A stretch of 64,000 bases of DNA from Pseudofrankia inefficax (GCF_000166135.1 NC_014666.1:2480001-2544000), one strand, 5' to 3'. Positions 26,234 to 35,732 are shown, counted from the first letter of the stretch. Notes: generated from the sequence alone by a model not told the origin. A program made the numbers and translations.

Positions 26234-27400
26234 ATGTCCAGCCAGGGCGCTACCGCCAGGTTCGACGACCTGCGGGCCGGGGTGGCCTGGGAGCTCGGAC
26301 CGCCCGCCTTCGTCCTCGAGACGAGCCGGCCCGACGACGTCGCGCCGCTGCTGGCCGAGCTGGACCGGGCCACCGCCGATGGCTGGTGGGCCTACGGCTT
26401 CCTCGCCTACGAGGCCGCGGCCGGTCTGGACCCGGTGCTCGCGGTGGGCGGGGGAGTGGACGGGCTGCCGCTGGCATGGTTCGGCGTCTGCGCCGCGCCC
26501 ACCGTCGTCCCGCCGGTGCGGCCGGCCGGCGCCGGCGTCTACCGGATCGGCCACTGCGAGCTGGCCTGGGACGAGGACACCCACCGGGGCCGGGTCGAGG
26601 CCGTCCGCCGTCACATCGCCGCCGGCGAGACCTACCAGGCGAACCTGACCACCCGGCTGACCGCCGAGATCGCCGGGGATCCGCGCGCGCTGTACGCCGA
26701 CCTGGCGCTCGGTCAGCGCGGCGCCTACAACGCGTTCGTCGACGCTGGCCGCTTCGTGGTCGCGAGCGCGAGCCCCGAGCTGTTCTTCGAGGTCCGCGGC
26801 CGCGACGTCCGTACCCGGCCGATGAAGGGCACCGCCGGCCGGGCCGGGACCCCCGAGGCGGACGCGGCGGTCCTCGCGGCCCTGCGGTCCAGCGAGAAGG
26901 AACGCGCCGAGAACATCATGATCGTCGACCTGCTGCGCAACGATCTGGCCAGGGTCGCCGTGACCGGCGGGGTGCGGGTGAGGTCCCTGTGCCGCGTCGA
27001 GCGGTTCGAGACCGTGTATCAGCTGACCTCCGAGGTCACCGCGCGGCTGCGGCCGGATGCCGGGCTGGTCGACGTCTTCCGGGCGCTGTTCCCCTGTGGC
27101 TCGGTGACCGGCGCGCCCAAGCCGCGCACGATGGAGATCATCCGTGAGCTGGAGGACGGCCCGCGCGGGGTGTACTGCGGTGCCATCGGGCTGGTCGCCC
27201 CGCCGAGTGCCCGGTTCCAGGCCCGGTTCAGCGTCCCCATCCGCACCGCCGTCCTCGACCGGGCCACCGGCCGCGCCGACTACGGCACCGGCGGCGGCAT
27301 CACCTGGGACTCGGAGCCGACCACGGAATACGCCGAGCTGCGCACCAAGGCGAAGGTTCTGACCCGCCTGACCCGCCCGGCGCTCTCGCCCGCGCCGTAG
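26234..27400 (+). CDS. pabB: Aminodeoxychorismate synthase component I (PabB)
   Basis: A 388-residue chorismate-using enzyme converting chorismate and ammonia to 4-amino-4-deoxychorismate for folate synthesis. The chorismate-binding core is seen in RVEAVRRHIAAGETYQANLTTRL, SASPELFFEVRGRDVRTRPMKGTAGR, ENIMIVDLLRNDLARVA, ALFPCGSVTGAPKPRTMEIIRELE and YGTGGGITWDSEPTTEYAE. The short N-terminal domain is typical of actinobacterial PabB rather than anthranilate synthase; the PIAGT motif of TrpE is replaced by MKGTAGR. ATG 26234 follows CGGAGGT. It is followed by folD 59 bases on, a plausible folate pair. Confidence 0.93.
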   Translation: MSSQGATARFDDLRAGVAWELGPPAFVLETSRPDDVAPLLAELDRATADGWWAYGFLAYEAAAGLDPVLAVGGGVDGLPLAWFGVCAAPTVVPPVRPAGAGVYRIGHCELAWDEDTHRGRVEAVRRHIAAGETYQANLTTRLTAEIAGDPRALYADLALGQRGAYNAFVDAGRFVVASASPELFFEVRGRDVRTRPMKGTAGRAGTPEADAAVLAALRSSEKERAENIMIVDLLRNDLARVAVTGGVRVRSLCRVERFETVYQLTSEVTARLRPDAGLVDVFRALFPCGSVTGAPKPRTMEIIRELEDGPRGVYCGAIGLVAPPSARFQARFSVPIRTAVLDRATGRADYGTGGGITWDSEPTTEYAELRTKAKVLTRLTRPALSPAP

Positions 27401-27459
27401 CCTGGCACTGCGACGTCCGGGCCGTTCTCAGAAACTGGCCGACTCAGATAGGAGACCGA

Positions 27460-28347
27460 GTGACCGCGCAGATCCTCGACGGCCGCGCCCAGTCGGCGGC
27501 GATCCTCGACCGGGTCACGACGCAGGTCGCCGCGTTCGTGGCCGCGCACGGCCGCGTCCCGGTGCTCGCGACCGTGCTCGTCGGTGACGACCCGGCCTCG
27601 CACACCTACGTCCGGATGAAGGCCAACCGCTGCGCCAAGGTGGGCATGCAGTCGCGCCGCCTGGACCTGGACGCGTCGATCTCGACCGAGACCCTGGTCG
27701 AGAAGATCCGGGAGCTGTCCGCCGACCCGGAGGTCGACGGCATCCTGCTGCAGCACCCGGTGCCCGACCACATCGACGAGCGCGCCGCGTTCGAGGCGAT
27801 CGCACCGGCCAAGGACGTCGACGGCGTCACCCGTACCTCGTTCGCGATGATGGCCTTCGACGAGGGCGGGTTCCACTCGGCCACCCCCGGCGGGATCATG
27901 GCCCTGCTCGACGCCTACGACATCCCGCTGGCCGGCCGGCACGCGGTCGTCGTCGGGCGCAGCCCGATCCTCGGCAAGCCGGTCGGCATGCTGCTGCTGG
28001 CCCGCAACGCGACCGTCACCTACTGCCACTCGCGCACCACCGACCTGGCCGACCATGTCGCCCGCGCTGACGTGGTCGTCGCCGCCGTCGGCCGCCCCGC
28101 GCTCATCCGAGGCGAGTGGATCAAGCCGGGCGCTGTCGTCGTCGACGCCGGCTACGCCGACAACAGCGGCGACGTCGAATACGAACCGGCCGCCGAGCGG
28201 GCCTCCTACATCACCCCGGTGCCCGGCGGCGTCGGCCCGATGACGATCGCCGTCCTGATCGACCAGACGATGAAGGCCGCCCAGGCCCGCGAGACCGCCC
28301 GCGCCGCCCGCCTGGGCCTCACCGCCGCCACCACCGGCCCGGAGTAG
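27460..28347 (+). CDS. folD: Bifunctional methylenetetrahydrofolate dehydrogenase/methenyl-THF cyclohydrolase
   Basis: A 295-residue FolD that interconverts 5,10-methylene-, 5,10-methenyl- and 10-formyl-tetrahydrofolate with NADP. The active-site Y50-x-x-x-K54 (SHTYVRMK) is intact. The conserved substrate segment reads ILLQHPVPDHID instead of the common VQLPLP, as in a sub-group of actinobacterial FolDs. The nucleotide site is VVVGRSPILGKPVGMLLL, followed by ATVTYCHSRTTDL and GDVEYE / ITPVPGGVGPMTIAVLI. GTG 27460 with GGAG five bases upstream. It follows pabB and serves one-carbon metabolism. Confidence 0.94.
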   Translation: MTAQILDGRAQSAAILDRVTTQVAAFVAAHGRVPVLATVLVGDDPASHTYVRMKANRCAKVGMQSRRLDLDASISTETLVEKIRELSADPEVDGILLQHPVPDHIDERAAFEAIAPAKDVDGVTRTSFAMMAFDEGGFHSATPGGIMALLDAYDIPLAGRHAVVVGRSPILGKPVGMLLLARNATVTYCHSRTTDLADHVARADVVVAAVGRPALIRGEWIKPGAVVVDAGYADNSGDVEYEPAAERASYITPVPGGVGPMTIAVLIDQTMKAAQARETARAARLGLTAATTGPE

Positions 28348-28516
28348 GCCTGGGCCCCACGCGCGGCTGAACAGCCCGGGTCCAGCGGGTTCTCACACCG
28401 GATCCGGGCTCGGCGGCCCGGCCCGCGGTGGTGAACTGGTCCTGGCCGGTTTCCGGCCAGCCGTCCCGCGTCGCCTCGTCGGAGCCTCCGGCCGGTGGGA
28501 CGAAGAGGGGGGCACC

Positions 28517-29842
28517 ATTCGCGCGGCCTCGAACCGGGACCGCTGGTCGGTCTGGTTCTCCTACTACCTGTTCGTCATCTTCGGCATCGGGCTCGGGGCG
28601 ACCGGGGTGCTGCTGCCCGCGCAGATGCGCGACTACGGGGTGGACCAGGCGACGATCGGCGCGACGTTCGTCGCCAACTCCGTGGGGTTCGTGGTGGCCA
28701 GCGCCGTGGTCGGGCCGCTCGGCCACCGGTTCGGCATGCGGCGGATGATCCTGGCCGCGAGCGTCGTCCTCGGCGGGGCCTACCTGCTGTCCGCCAGTCG
28801 GCCGCCGTTGGCGGTGCTCGTCCTGGCCAGCTTCGTGGTCGGTTCGGCGTCCGGCTCCTGTGAGGGCGTGCTCAACGCGTACGTCGCCGGGCTGCCATCG
28901 GCCACGGCGGTCATGAACCGGCTGCACGCGTATTTCGGCGTCGGGGCGCTGCTCGGCCCGCTGGCCGCGGCCGGCCTGTTGACCGTGGCCGACTGGCCCG
29001 CGGTCATGCTGATCATGGCTGGCCTCGCGCTGCCTCCCGCGGCCGTCGGCTGGCTCACCTTCCCCGCCCGTGACGTCGATCCGCTGCTGGTCGCCCACCC
29101 CGGCGCCGTCGTCGCCAGCCAGGCGGCCGGTGTGGACGGGGTCGCTCCCGTCGCGATGAGCCGCAGCGGCCGGCACGCGCTGCTCGCCGTCGTGCGCCAG
29201 CCCCTCGTGCTGTGGGCCGGCGCGATGCTCTGCGTCTACGTCGGCCTGGAACAGGGCATCGGGAACTGGGGCTATACGTACCTCGTCGACGCCCGGTCGG
29301 TGTCCGGGCTGCTTGCCGGCTACACAGCGAGCGGCTACTGGTTCGGTCTGACCGTCGGCCGGTTCGCGGCCACTCCGGCGACCACCCGGCTTCGGCTGTC
29401 GGCGACCCAGATCCTGTCGGTCTGCATGGTCGGGACGACGGTGAGCTGCGCGTTGCTGTGGGCGGCCCCCGCCACCGCGGGCCTGGCCAGCCTGAGCTTC
29501 GTCCCGTTGGGGTTCTTCCTAGGCCCGGTCTACCCGACCACGATGTCGATCATGCACAGGCTGACCGATGCCCACCTGGTGCCGACCGCGATCGGCGCGC
29601 TGGGCGCCGGCGGGGTGGCCGGCGGCGCCCTGTTCCCGTGGCTGATGGGCACGGTCATCCAGTTGGTCGGGCCGTGGACGCTGCCTCCGGTCGCGCTGAT
29701 GCTGGCGGTGCTGCAGTACGCGCTCTGGCGGGTGTTGGGGCGCCGGCTCGCCGGGTCGGGCCGGCCGGGCGGCACCAGCACCGCCGTCGGCCTGTCGAAC
29801 GGCAAGGTCGGGCGCTTCGTGCCGAACCCGGCCCGGGACTGA
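28517..29842 (+). CDS. Major facilitator superfamily transporter
   Basis: A 441-residue membrane transporter with about 12 hydrophobic segments. The A-like motif GPLGHRFGMRRM lies between segments 2 and 3, and GNWGYTYLVDARSVSGLLAGYTASGYWFGLTVGRFA marks the second half, resembling FucP/YfkF-like MFS members. Substrate unknown. The first GTG in frame (28607) falls within the first membrane helix (WSVWFSYYLFVIFGIGLGATG), so a start upstream is needed. The only candidate with a ribosome site is ATT at 28517 (GAGGGGGG just before), a rare start codon; I used it, but 28607 is the conventional choice. Confidence 0.83.
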   Translation: MRAASNRDRWSVWFSYYLFVIFGIGLGATGVLLPAQMRDYGVDQATIGATFVANSVGFVVASAVVGPLGHRFGMRRMILAASVVLGGAYLLSASRPPLAVLVLASFVVGSASGSCEGVLNAYVAGLPSATAVMNRLHAYFGVGALLGPLAAAGLLTVADWPAVMLIMAGLALPPAAVGWLTFPARDVDPLLVAHPGAVVASQAAGVDGVAPVAMSRSGRHALLAVVRQPLVLWAGAMLCVYVGLEQGIGNWGYTYLVDARSVSGLLAGYTASGYWFGLTVGRFAATPATTRLRLSATQILSVCMVGTTVSCALLWAAPATAGLASLSFVPLGFFLGPVYPTTMSIMHRLTDAHLVPTAIGALGAGGVAGGALFPWLMGTVIQLVGPWTLPPVALMLAVLQYALWRVLGRRLAGSGRPGGTSTAVGLSNGKVGRFVPNPARD

Positions 29843-29845
29843 CGG

Positions 29846-30814
29846 TTACCCGGCCGGCAGTGGCTCCCGTGGCGCTGGACCGCCGATCGGCTTCGGATCG
29901 GCGGCGACGCGGCGGCGGTAGGCCGACGGGGTCTCGCCCACCCGCAGGGCGAAGGCCCGCGCGAAGGCGCTGACGTTCTCGAAGCCGACCGCGAGCGACA
30001 CGTCCAGCACCGACGGCCCCGGCTCGGCGAGCAGCGCCATCGCGCGCAGCAGCCGAGCCTGCAGCAGGTAGGCCCGCCAGGACATGCCCAGCTCGGCGGC
30101 GAACTGGCGGCGCAGCGTCCGCTCCGACACCCCGATCGCCCGGCTCACCGTGGCCGCGGTGACGGTGCCGAGGTTCTCCCGAGTGTGGGCCATCGCCGCC
30201 GCGACGAGCGGGTCCGCCGAGGTCGGCAGGCTCAGCGGGGCCTCGTGGTCGATCGCCTCGGCCACCAGGTGCGCGAGGGTGCGGAAGAAGCCGTCGGAGA
30301 CGTCGTCACTCTCGGTCCGCGCGATCGGCCAGCGCAGCGCGTAGAGGATCATCTCCCGGATCAGCGGCGAGACCGCGACGATCCGGGCCCGGTCGCCGGG
30401 CCGGGGGACGATGCGCGGGTCGAACATCACCGACACGGTCCGCACGGCCGTGTTCATCGTCGCCTGGTGGGAGAGGCCGGCCGGGAGCCAGGCCGCCTGC
30501 TGGGGCGGCAGCAGGTAGCGGCCGCCGGCGGTCTCGACCTCCACGACCCCGGACATGGCGTACTCGATCTGGTGCAGGTCATGCGAGTGCCACGGGGTGA
30601 CGAGCCGTTCGCCCTCGTACATGTAGCCGCCGCCGAGAGCGTCGCCGCCGCGGCGCAGGTCGATCGCGCCGATGTGGACGCCGATCAGGTCGACCTCGCT
30701 GGGGAGCGCGGCCCCGTCGATCCGCAGCGTTCCGGTGTGGTCCGGCACAGTGACGGGGGCGGCGAGGTTGGCCGTTTCTGCGGGGTTCCTGGCCGAACGT
30801 GCGGAGACGGACAT
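29846..30814 (-). CDS. AraC family transcriptional regulator (cupin plus AraC HTH)
   Basis: A 322-residue regulator. The N-terminal cupin-like domain contains HSHDLHQIEYAMSGVVEVETAGGRYLLPPQQAAWLPAG, a common ligand fold, and the C-terminal AraC pair of helix-turn-helices runs from about LVAAAMAHTRENLGTVTAATVSRAIGVSERTLRRQFAAELGMSWRAYLLQARLLRAM to VAVGFENVSAFARAFALRVGETPSAYRRR. ATG 30814 gives the compact form; a GTG start at 30895 would add 27 residues. It is divergent from the amidohydrolase and may regulate it. Confidence 0.9.
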   Translation of the reverse strand: MSVSARSARNPAETANLAAPVTVPDHTGTLRIDGAALPSEVDLIGVHIGAIDLRRGGDALGGGYMYEGERLVTPWHSHDLHQIEYAMSGVVEVETAGGRYLLPPQQAAWLPAGLSHQATMNTAVRTVSVMFDPRIVPRPGDRARIVAVSPLIREMILYALRWPIARTESDDVSDGFFRTLAHLVAEAIDHEAPLSLPTSADPLVAAAMAHTRENLGTVTAATVSRAIGVSERTLRRQFAAELGMSWRAYLLQARLLRAMALLAEPGPSVLDVSLAVGFENVSAFARAFALRVGETPSAYRRRVAADPKPIGGPAPREPLPAG

Positions 30815-30939
30815 GGTTGGGAAGCGTACAACTAAGTGGGTGGTCCAGCCCACACCGTGATCTAGTCGGCGGAGGGGTTGACTGACCTGACCCACCAGGC
30901 ATCCGTACGGCCCGGCCGCGCCCGAGGAGGAATCCCCAG

Positions 30940-32202
30940 ATGAACATCGAGGACATGGTCCTGGTGAGCATCGACGACCACGTCGTCGAGCCGCCCGACA
31001 TGTTCGACGGCCGCGTGCCGGCGAAGTGGGCCGACCTTGCGCCCAGCGTGGTCAAGGGTGAGGACGGCATCGAGCGGTGGATCTACCGCGGCCGCCCGAC
31101 CGGCGTCTCCGGCCTGAACGCCGTCGTCTCCTGGCCCGCGGAGGAGTGGGACAAGAACCCGGCGAGCTTCGCCGAGATGCGCCCGGGCGCCTACGACATC
31201 CACGACCGGGTCCGCGACATGGACCGCAACGGCATCCTCGCGTCGATGTGCTTCCCGACCTTCACGGGCTTCTCCGCCGGTCATCTCACCCATTACAAGG
31301 ACGAGATCACCGTCGCGATGATCGAGGCCTACAACGACTGGCACATCGACGGCTGGGCGGCCTCCTACCCGGGCCGGTTCATCCCGATCGCGCTCGTCCC
31401 CACCTGGGACCCGCAGCTGATGGTGGCCGAGATCAAGCGGGTGGCGGCGAAGGGCTGCCGGGCGGTCACCATGCCCGAGCAGCCTCACCTCGAAGGCCTG
31501 CCGAGCTACCACGACCTCGAGTACTGGGGCCCCGTGTTCCAGGCGATGTCGGACACCGGCCTGGTCTGGTGCCTGCACATCGGCCAGGGCTTCGGCGCGA
31601 TCAAGGGCGCCCCGGACGCCCCGATCGACAACCTGATCATCCTGGCCTGCCAGATCTCGGCGCTGGCCGCGCAGGACGTCCTGTGGGGCCCGGCGATGCG
31701 CACCTACCCGGACCTGAAGTTCGCCTTCTCCGAGGGCGGCATCGGCTGGATCCCGTTCTACCTGGACCGGTGCGACCGGCACTACACCAACCAGCGCTGG
31801 CTGCGCCGCGACTTCGGCGGCAAGCTGCCCAGCGAGGTGTTCCGCGAGCACACGCTGGCCTGCTACGTCACCGACCCGACGACGCTGAAGCTGCGCAACG
31901 AGATCGGCATCGACAACATCGCCTGGGAGTGCGACTACCCGCACTCCGACTCGATCTGGCCGACCGCTCCCGAGTTCGTCCTCAACGAGCTGAACGGGGC
32001 CGGGGCGACGGACCAGGAGATCGACAAGATCACCTGGCAGAACGCCAGCCGGTTCTTCAACTGGGACCCGTTCGCCGTGATCCCGAAGGAGAAGGCGACG
32101 GTCGGCGCCCTGCGCGCCACCGCGACGGACGTCGAGACGGCTACCGTCCCCCGCGCCGAGTGGGCTCGCCGCTACGCCGAGAAGCACGGCCTCGCGGCCT
32201 GA
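30940..32202 (+). CDS. Amidohydrolase family protein (amidohydrolase-2)
   Basis: A 420-residue amidohydrolase-2 protein, the second in the window. SIDDHVVEPPDMFDGRVPAKW at residues 9-30 and NIAWECDYPHSDSIWP near the C-terminus are typical; the metal-binding residues are D12 and H14 (DDH), then further His in CLHIGQG and the aspartate of CDYPH. Proteins of this exact type are numerous in Frankia and mycobacteria and are often near P450s and acyl-CoA genes; the reaction (decarboxylation or hydrolysis) is unknown. ATG 30940 follows a very strong GAGGAGG site. Confidence 0.9.
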   Translation: MNIEDMVLVSIDDHVVEPPDMFDGRVPAKWADLAPSVVKGEDGIERWIYRGRPTGVSGLNAVVSWPAEEWDKNPASFAEMRPGAYDIHDRVRDMDRNGILASMCFPTFTGFSAGHLTHYKDEITVAMIEAYNDWHIDGWAASYPGRFIPIALVPTWDPQLMVAEIKRVAAKGCRAVTMPEQPHLEGLPSYHDLEYWGPVFQAMSDTGLVWCLHIGQGFGAIKGAPDAPIDNLIILACQISALAAQDVLWGPAMRTYPDLKFAFSEGGIGWIPFYLDRCDRHYTNQRWLRRDFGGKLPSEVFREHTLACYVTDPTTLKLRNEIGIDNIAWECDYPHSDSIWPTAPEFVLNELNGAGATDQEIDKITWQNASRFFNWDPFAVIPKEKATVGALRATATDVETATVPRAEWARRYAEKHGLAA

Positions 32203-32231
32203 CCGCCACATGGCCTGACCGGCTTGGACCA

Positions 32232-32260
32232 GGGCGGCTCCGGGTCATCCGGAGCCGCCC
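32232..32260. terminator. Bidirectional hairpin terminator
   Basis: A perfect 12-bp stem (GGGCGGCTCCGG 32232-32243; complement 32249-32260) with loop GTCAT lies between the convergent amidohydrolase (stop 32202) and the SDR gene (stop at 32264). No U-run. It fits shared transcription termination. Confidence 0.75.
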
Positions 32261-32263
32261 CGG

Positions 32264-33130
32264 TCACCGGGCCGGGTCGACGGCCTCGGCCGTGCGGTCC
32301 CACAGCCGGCGGCGGAACTCCGGGTCGTCCACGACCGGGTTGCGGGGCGCCGGTTTCCGGTCGATGTAGTAGGCGCCGTCGACAAGTTCGCCCTCGTCCG
32401 CGGTCGCGAGCCACACCAGCGTGTCGGCGCCCTGTTCGGGCGAGCGCATGAACAGCCGTGCCGGCGAACGCATGAACGTCCGGATCACCGGCGCGCTGCC
32501 CGCCGCGAAGTTCGAGCGGATCAGGCCGGGGTGGAAGGACACCGCGCGCACGCCGGGCAGGCGTTCCGGCAGCTCGGCCGCGAAGGCGACGTTGGCTAGC
32601 TTCGCGTTCGCGTAGGCCCGCATCGGTCGGTAGCCGCTGACATCGTCGAGCAGGTCCGGGTCGAGGTCGGCGTGCCGGCCGGTGCTCGCGCGGCTCGCGG
32701 TGACCACGACCCGCCCGCCGCCGGCGGTGAGCCGGTCACCGAGCAGCCGGGTCAGCAGGAATGGTGCCAGGTGGTTGACCTGGATCGTCCACTCGTGGCC
32801 GTCCTCGGTGCGGCTCGGCCGGCTGCCGCCGATCCCGCCCGCGTTGTTGACCAGCACGTCGATCCGGGGGAGCGCGGCGAGCAGCCGTTGCGCGAGCGTG
32901 CTGACCTGTGCCAGGGACGCGAAGTCCGCGGTCAGCGCCGCCGCCCCGGTCTCCGCGGCGACCCGGCGGGTCTTCTCCTGCGAGCGGCCGACCAGGACCA
33001 GCTGGTGGCCCGGCCGGGTCAGCGCCCGCGCCGCCGCCGCGCCGATGCCGTCGCTGGCGCCGGTGATCACGATGACCTTCGAGCCGGCCTTCGCGCTGGC
33101 GGCCTTCGCGCTGACCTCCGAGTCGACCAT
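32264..33130 (-). CDS. SDR family oxidoreductase
   Basis: A 288-residue short-chain dehydrogenase/reductase. The nucleotide site TGASDGIGAAAARAL (residues about 24-38), the NNAGGIGGSRPS motif, and the active site with Ser (VVVTASRAS) and Tyr-x-x-x-Lys (AYANAKLANV) are present. The WW-domain/retinol-dehydrogenase-like group (HPGLIRSNF, then the C-terminal cap) is the best fit; the substrate is unknown. ATG 33130; the longer frame upstream is Arg-rich and not family-like. It is convergent with the amidohydrolase. Confidence 0.92.
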   Translation of the reverse strand: MVDSEVSAKAASAKAGSKVIVITGASDGIGAAAARALTRPGHQLVLVGRSQEKTRRVAAETGAAALTADFASLAQVSTLAQRLLAALPRIDVLVNNAGGIGGSRPSRTEDGHEWTIQVNHLAPFLLTRLLGDRLTAGGGRVVVTASRASTGRHADLDPDLLDDVSGYRPMRAYANAKLANVAFAAELPERLPGVRAVSFHPGLIRSNFAAGSAPVIRTFMRSPARLFMRSPEQGADTLVWLATADEGELVDGAYYIDRKPAPRNPVVDDPEFRRRLWDRTAEAVDPAR

Positions 33131-33244
33131 CCGCCGACCGTACCGTCGGCGCGACAACCGTCGCGAACACGGCCGAAACCAGCGCTGAGCCCAGGGGAGC
33201 GCAAGCGTCTCGACCCGGGCCAGCCGGGATCGTAGGGTCGGCGC

Positions 33245-33718
33245 GTGGCGGAGATCGTGCAGTTGCTGGCCTCGCCGATCAGCCGTTACGAGGGCCGCCC
33301 GGCGGACGGCCCGCGCCCGGCACCGCCGGGGGAGCTGGTCGAGCGGATCGAGATCCGGGCGAACCTCGGCATCGTCGGCGACCGGTACTTCGGCAAGCCC
33401 GCGCACCGGGACGCGTCGGTCACGGTCACGGCGGTCGAGGGGGTGCCGGCGGGCGCAGACCTCACCCAGCTGCGGCGCAACATCCTGGTCCGCGACCTCC
33501 CGGTCGACGACCTCGTCGGGACGGTGCTGGTGCTCGACTCGGGCGACGGCCCGGTGCGGCTGCGGGTCAACCGGCGGGCGAACCCGTGTGCCTGGATGGA
33601 CGCCACCATCGGCCCCGGCGCGCGCGCCGCCCTGCGTGGCAAGGGCGGCATCCGCTGCACCCCACTGAACGACGGCGTCCTGTGGGTCGGTCCGATCATC
33701 GCCACGATCGAGCGTTGA
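33245..33718 (+). CDS. MOSC domain-containing protein
   Basis: A 157-residue protein resembling stand-alone MOSC domains, which handle sulfur-bearing molybdenum cofactor or its ligands. The conserved cysteine is in VNRRANPCAWMDATIG, followed by LRGKGGIRCTPLNDGVLWVG, the usual C-terminal block. Residues 1-60 include a MGIVGDRY-like segment (ANLGIVGDRYFG). Likely binds or transfers the sulfur on MoCo; no molybdoenzyme is adjacent. GTG 33245; the stop codon lies in the left arm of a long terminator hairpin. Confidence 0.86.
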   Translation: MAEIVQLLASPISRYEGRPADGPRPAPPGELVERIEIRANLGIVGDRYFGKPAHRDASVTVTAVEGVPAGADLTQLRRNILVRDLPVDDLVGTVLVLDSGDGPVRLRVNRRANPCAWMDATIGPGARAALRGKGGIRCTPLNDGVLWVGPIIATIER

Positions 33719-33774
33719 GTAAGGCCTGGTGGTCGGGGGCCGAGCCCCTTGCCGACCACCAGGCCTGACTCAAC
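33714..33774. terminator. Long inverted repeat, bidirectional terminator
   Basis: The arms GTTGAGT-A-AGGCCTGGTGGTCGG (33714-33736) and its complement (33752-33774, with one unpaired G at 33767) form a stem of 22 pairs interrupted by a single mismatch. It lies between the convergent MOSC and beta-helix genes and includes the MOSC stop codon. It is one of the strongest hairpins in the window. Confidence 0.85.
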
Positions 33775-33794
33775 GGTCTCGCCTGGCTTCCGCG

Positions 33795-35492
33795 TTACAT
33801 CTGCGGGCCGGCCACGAGGCGAGGGATCAGCATGTTCGAGATGATCTTGACGACGTTGCCCGAGTCGGTGTTCGGCCCGTTGGTGTTGACGTTCATGATC
33901 TTTGTCGCGACGTCGGTCGTGTTGTTGGTCACCGTGTTGTTGGCGGTCCGGTCGGTGCCGCTGGCATCGTGCCGGTCCTCCATGTAGATGGTGATCGCCG
34001 CCCCGTTGTTGGCCCAGGCGAAGTTGCCGGTGGCGGTGTCGCGGCCGCTGCTCTGGATGACGATGCCGACCTTCCGCCAGCCGTCCGGCTCGTTCGAGCC
34101 GTTACCCGCGGCGATGTTGTTCTTGAAGGTGTTGCTGTAGCCGGTCTCGTCGGTGAATCCGGAGCCGTCGTTGTTGTACGAGATGTTGTTCTCGAACGTG
34201 TTGTTGTGACACGACGCGTCCATCCACAGGCCGGACGGGTGGCCGCTGTCCGAGAACAGGTTCCCGAGGAACAGGTTGTTGGTCTCGACCGTGATCTTCA
34301 CGCCGCCGCAGTCGCCGCCCGGGTCGTTCGCGTCCGGAAGCCGGTTGTGGATGAACTGGTTGTAGCGCCACACGGTGCCGTCCATGCCGCCGGCCGCGCC
34401 CTTGCACTCGTTGTCGTGGAACGTGTTGTTCTCGACGAGCGAGTTCATTCCCATCGACGCGCCCAGGTAGTTGCCGTAGATCTCGGAGTTCGTGAGCTTC
34501 CAGCCGCTGGCGGCGTCGGACTCGTGCAGGTTGCTGTCGATCGCGCCGTTACGGCCGGAGTCCGAGTACCCGGTGATGCTGATGTTGTGGATCTCGACGT
34601 TGTCCGTGCTGCCGTTCGCGCGCTGGATGCCGAGGCCCACCAGCTTCGTCCCGCCGGGACCCGCCTTGACGCCGTAGAACTTGTCACCGGCCTTCGGGTG
34701 GATGACGCCCGGGCCGCTGAACGTGCCGGCGGCCAGGTTGAACTGGGTGCCCTCGCCGTGGCTGTCGATGAAGGACTGCAGGTTCGAGCCCGCGGGCACG
34801 CTCACACCACCGGCCGGGATCTTCAGCGGCGCGGGGATGAGCGGCGCGTTCGGGTAGGCGGCGGTGTTGCCCAGGTCGGTGGTCCCGCCGCGCAGGCGGG
34901 TGCCGCCGGTGCTGCCACCGGTCGAGGGGTTGTTCGGCGCCCCGCCAGCCGGCGCGGAGGCCGACGGCTGCAGGGACGGTGTCACCTCGGGGCCGTTGAT
35001 GGGCGCTCCCGCGCCCAGCGACAGCGTCACGTCCTGCGTCGGCGCGCCCTTCGCGGTCGCCGTCACCGTCAGCTTGCCACCGCTCCCGAGATGCTCGGGC
35101 AGGATGAAGCCGACCAGGAAATGGCCCGTCGCGTCGGTGCCGATGGTGCCGTCACCCGCATAGGCGGTGCCGTCGGGATACGCCAGGTCCGCGTGCAGCT
35201 TCACCGTCGACTTGACCGGGAACCCGGTGCCGCCGACCACGGCCGTATCCGTGTCGTAAAGCGTGATGGTCAGCGTCGGCGGGACGGCGGCCGAGGCCAG
35301 ATGTGGGGTGAACAACAGCGCGAGCATCGTGGCGACGACAGTCGCGAGGATGCGCCGCGTACGTCGGGTCCGGCGCCGGTGGCGACCGGATGCCCTTCCC
35401 CGCTTGGGGCCCGCGACGAGAGCCAGGATCAGGGGCTGCGTGGACGGCCTCATGCGGGACATCATCGCCCGGACGGTTCGGGTGGTATACAC
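33795..35492 (-). CDS. Secreted right-handed parallel beta-helix protein
   Basis: A 565-residue exported protein. A long basic N-terminus and a hydrophobic stretch ending in LASAAVP make a signal peptide (residues about 45-69). After a 100-residue domain (VPPTLTITLYDTDTAVVGGTGFPVKSTVKLHADLAYPDG..., immunoglobulin-like) and a Pro/Gly/Ser/Thr linker, the C-terminal 330 residues are rich in NN/N-x-F-x-x-N turns (NNTFHDNECKG, NNLFLGNLFSDSG, NNTFENNISYNNDG), the pattern of NosD/pectate-lyase-like beta-helices. Likely a cell-surface or extracellular polysaccharide-binding or -cleaving protein; the catalytic residues are not clear. The start is GTG 35492; ATG at 35465, 35462 or 35453 are also possible, none with a ribosome site. 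Confidence 0.85.
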   Translation of the reverse strand: MYTTRTVRAMMSRMRPSTQPLILALVAGPKRGRASGRHRRRTRRTRRILATVVATMLALLFTPHLASAAVPPTLTITLYDTDTAVVGGTGFPVKSTVKLHADLAYPDGTAYAGDGTIGTDATGHFLVGFILPEHLGSGGKLTVTATAKGAPTQDVTLSLGAGAPINGPEVTPSLQPSASAPAGGAPNNPSTGGSTGGTRLRGGTTDLGNTAAYPNAPLIPAPLKIPAGGVSVPAGSNLQSFIDSHGEGTQFNLAAGTFSGPGVIHPKAGDKFYGVKAGPGGTKLVGLGIQRANGSTDNVEIHNISITGYSDSGRNGAIDSNLHESDAASGWKLTNSEIYGNYLGASMGMNSLVENNTFHDNECKGAAGGMDGTVWRYNQFIHNRLPDANDPGGDCGGVKITVETNNLFLGNLFSDSGHPSGLWMDASCHNNTFENNISYNNDGSGFTDETGYSNTFKNNIAAGNGSNEPDGWRKVGIVIQSSGRDTATGNFAWANNGAAITIYMEDRHDASGTDRTANNTVTNNTTDVATKIMNVNTNGPNTDSGNVVKIISNMLIPRLVAGPQM

Positions 35493-35732
35493 CGGGTCCG
35501 TCTATAGCCGGTCGAGAGCGTACCCGGTGGGCGCGTCCGGTGGGAAACCACCCGCTTGTCCACCTTGGCTGCCGACACCGGTCCGCCCGGGCCCGCAGGC
35601 TGAAACGCCACCATTTGGGGGCTCCGGGCGCCACCTCGTGCGTGCGCCGGTAACGAATCCGCGTTCGGCCAGGACGGCGACCGGCTAAATGTAGCTCTAT
35701 TGCCGCTATCCGTTGCTGGTGTGTTGTGTGGC

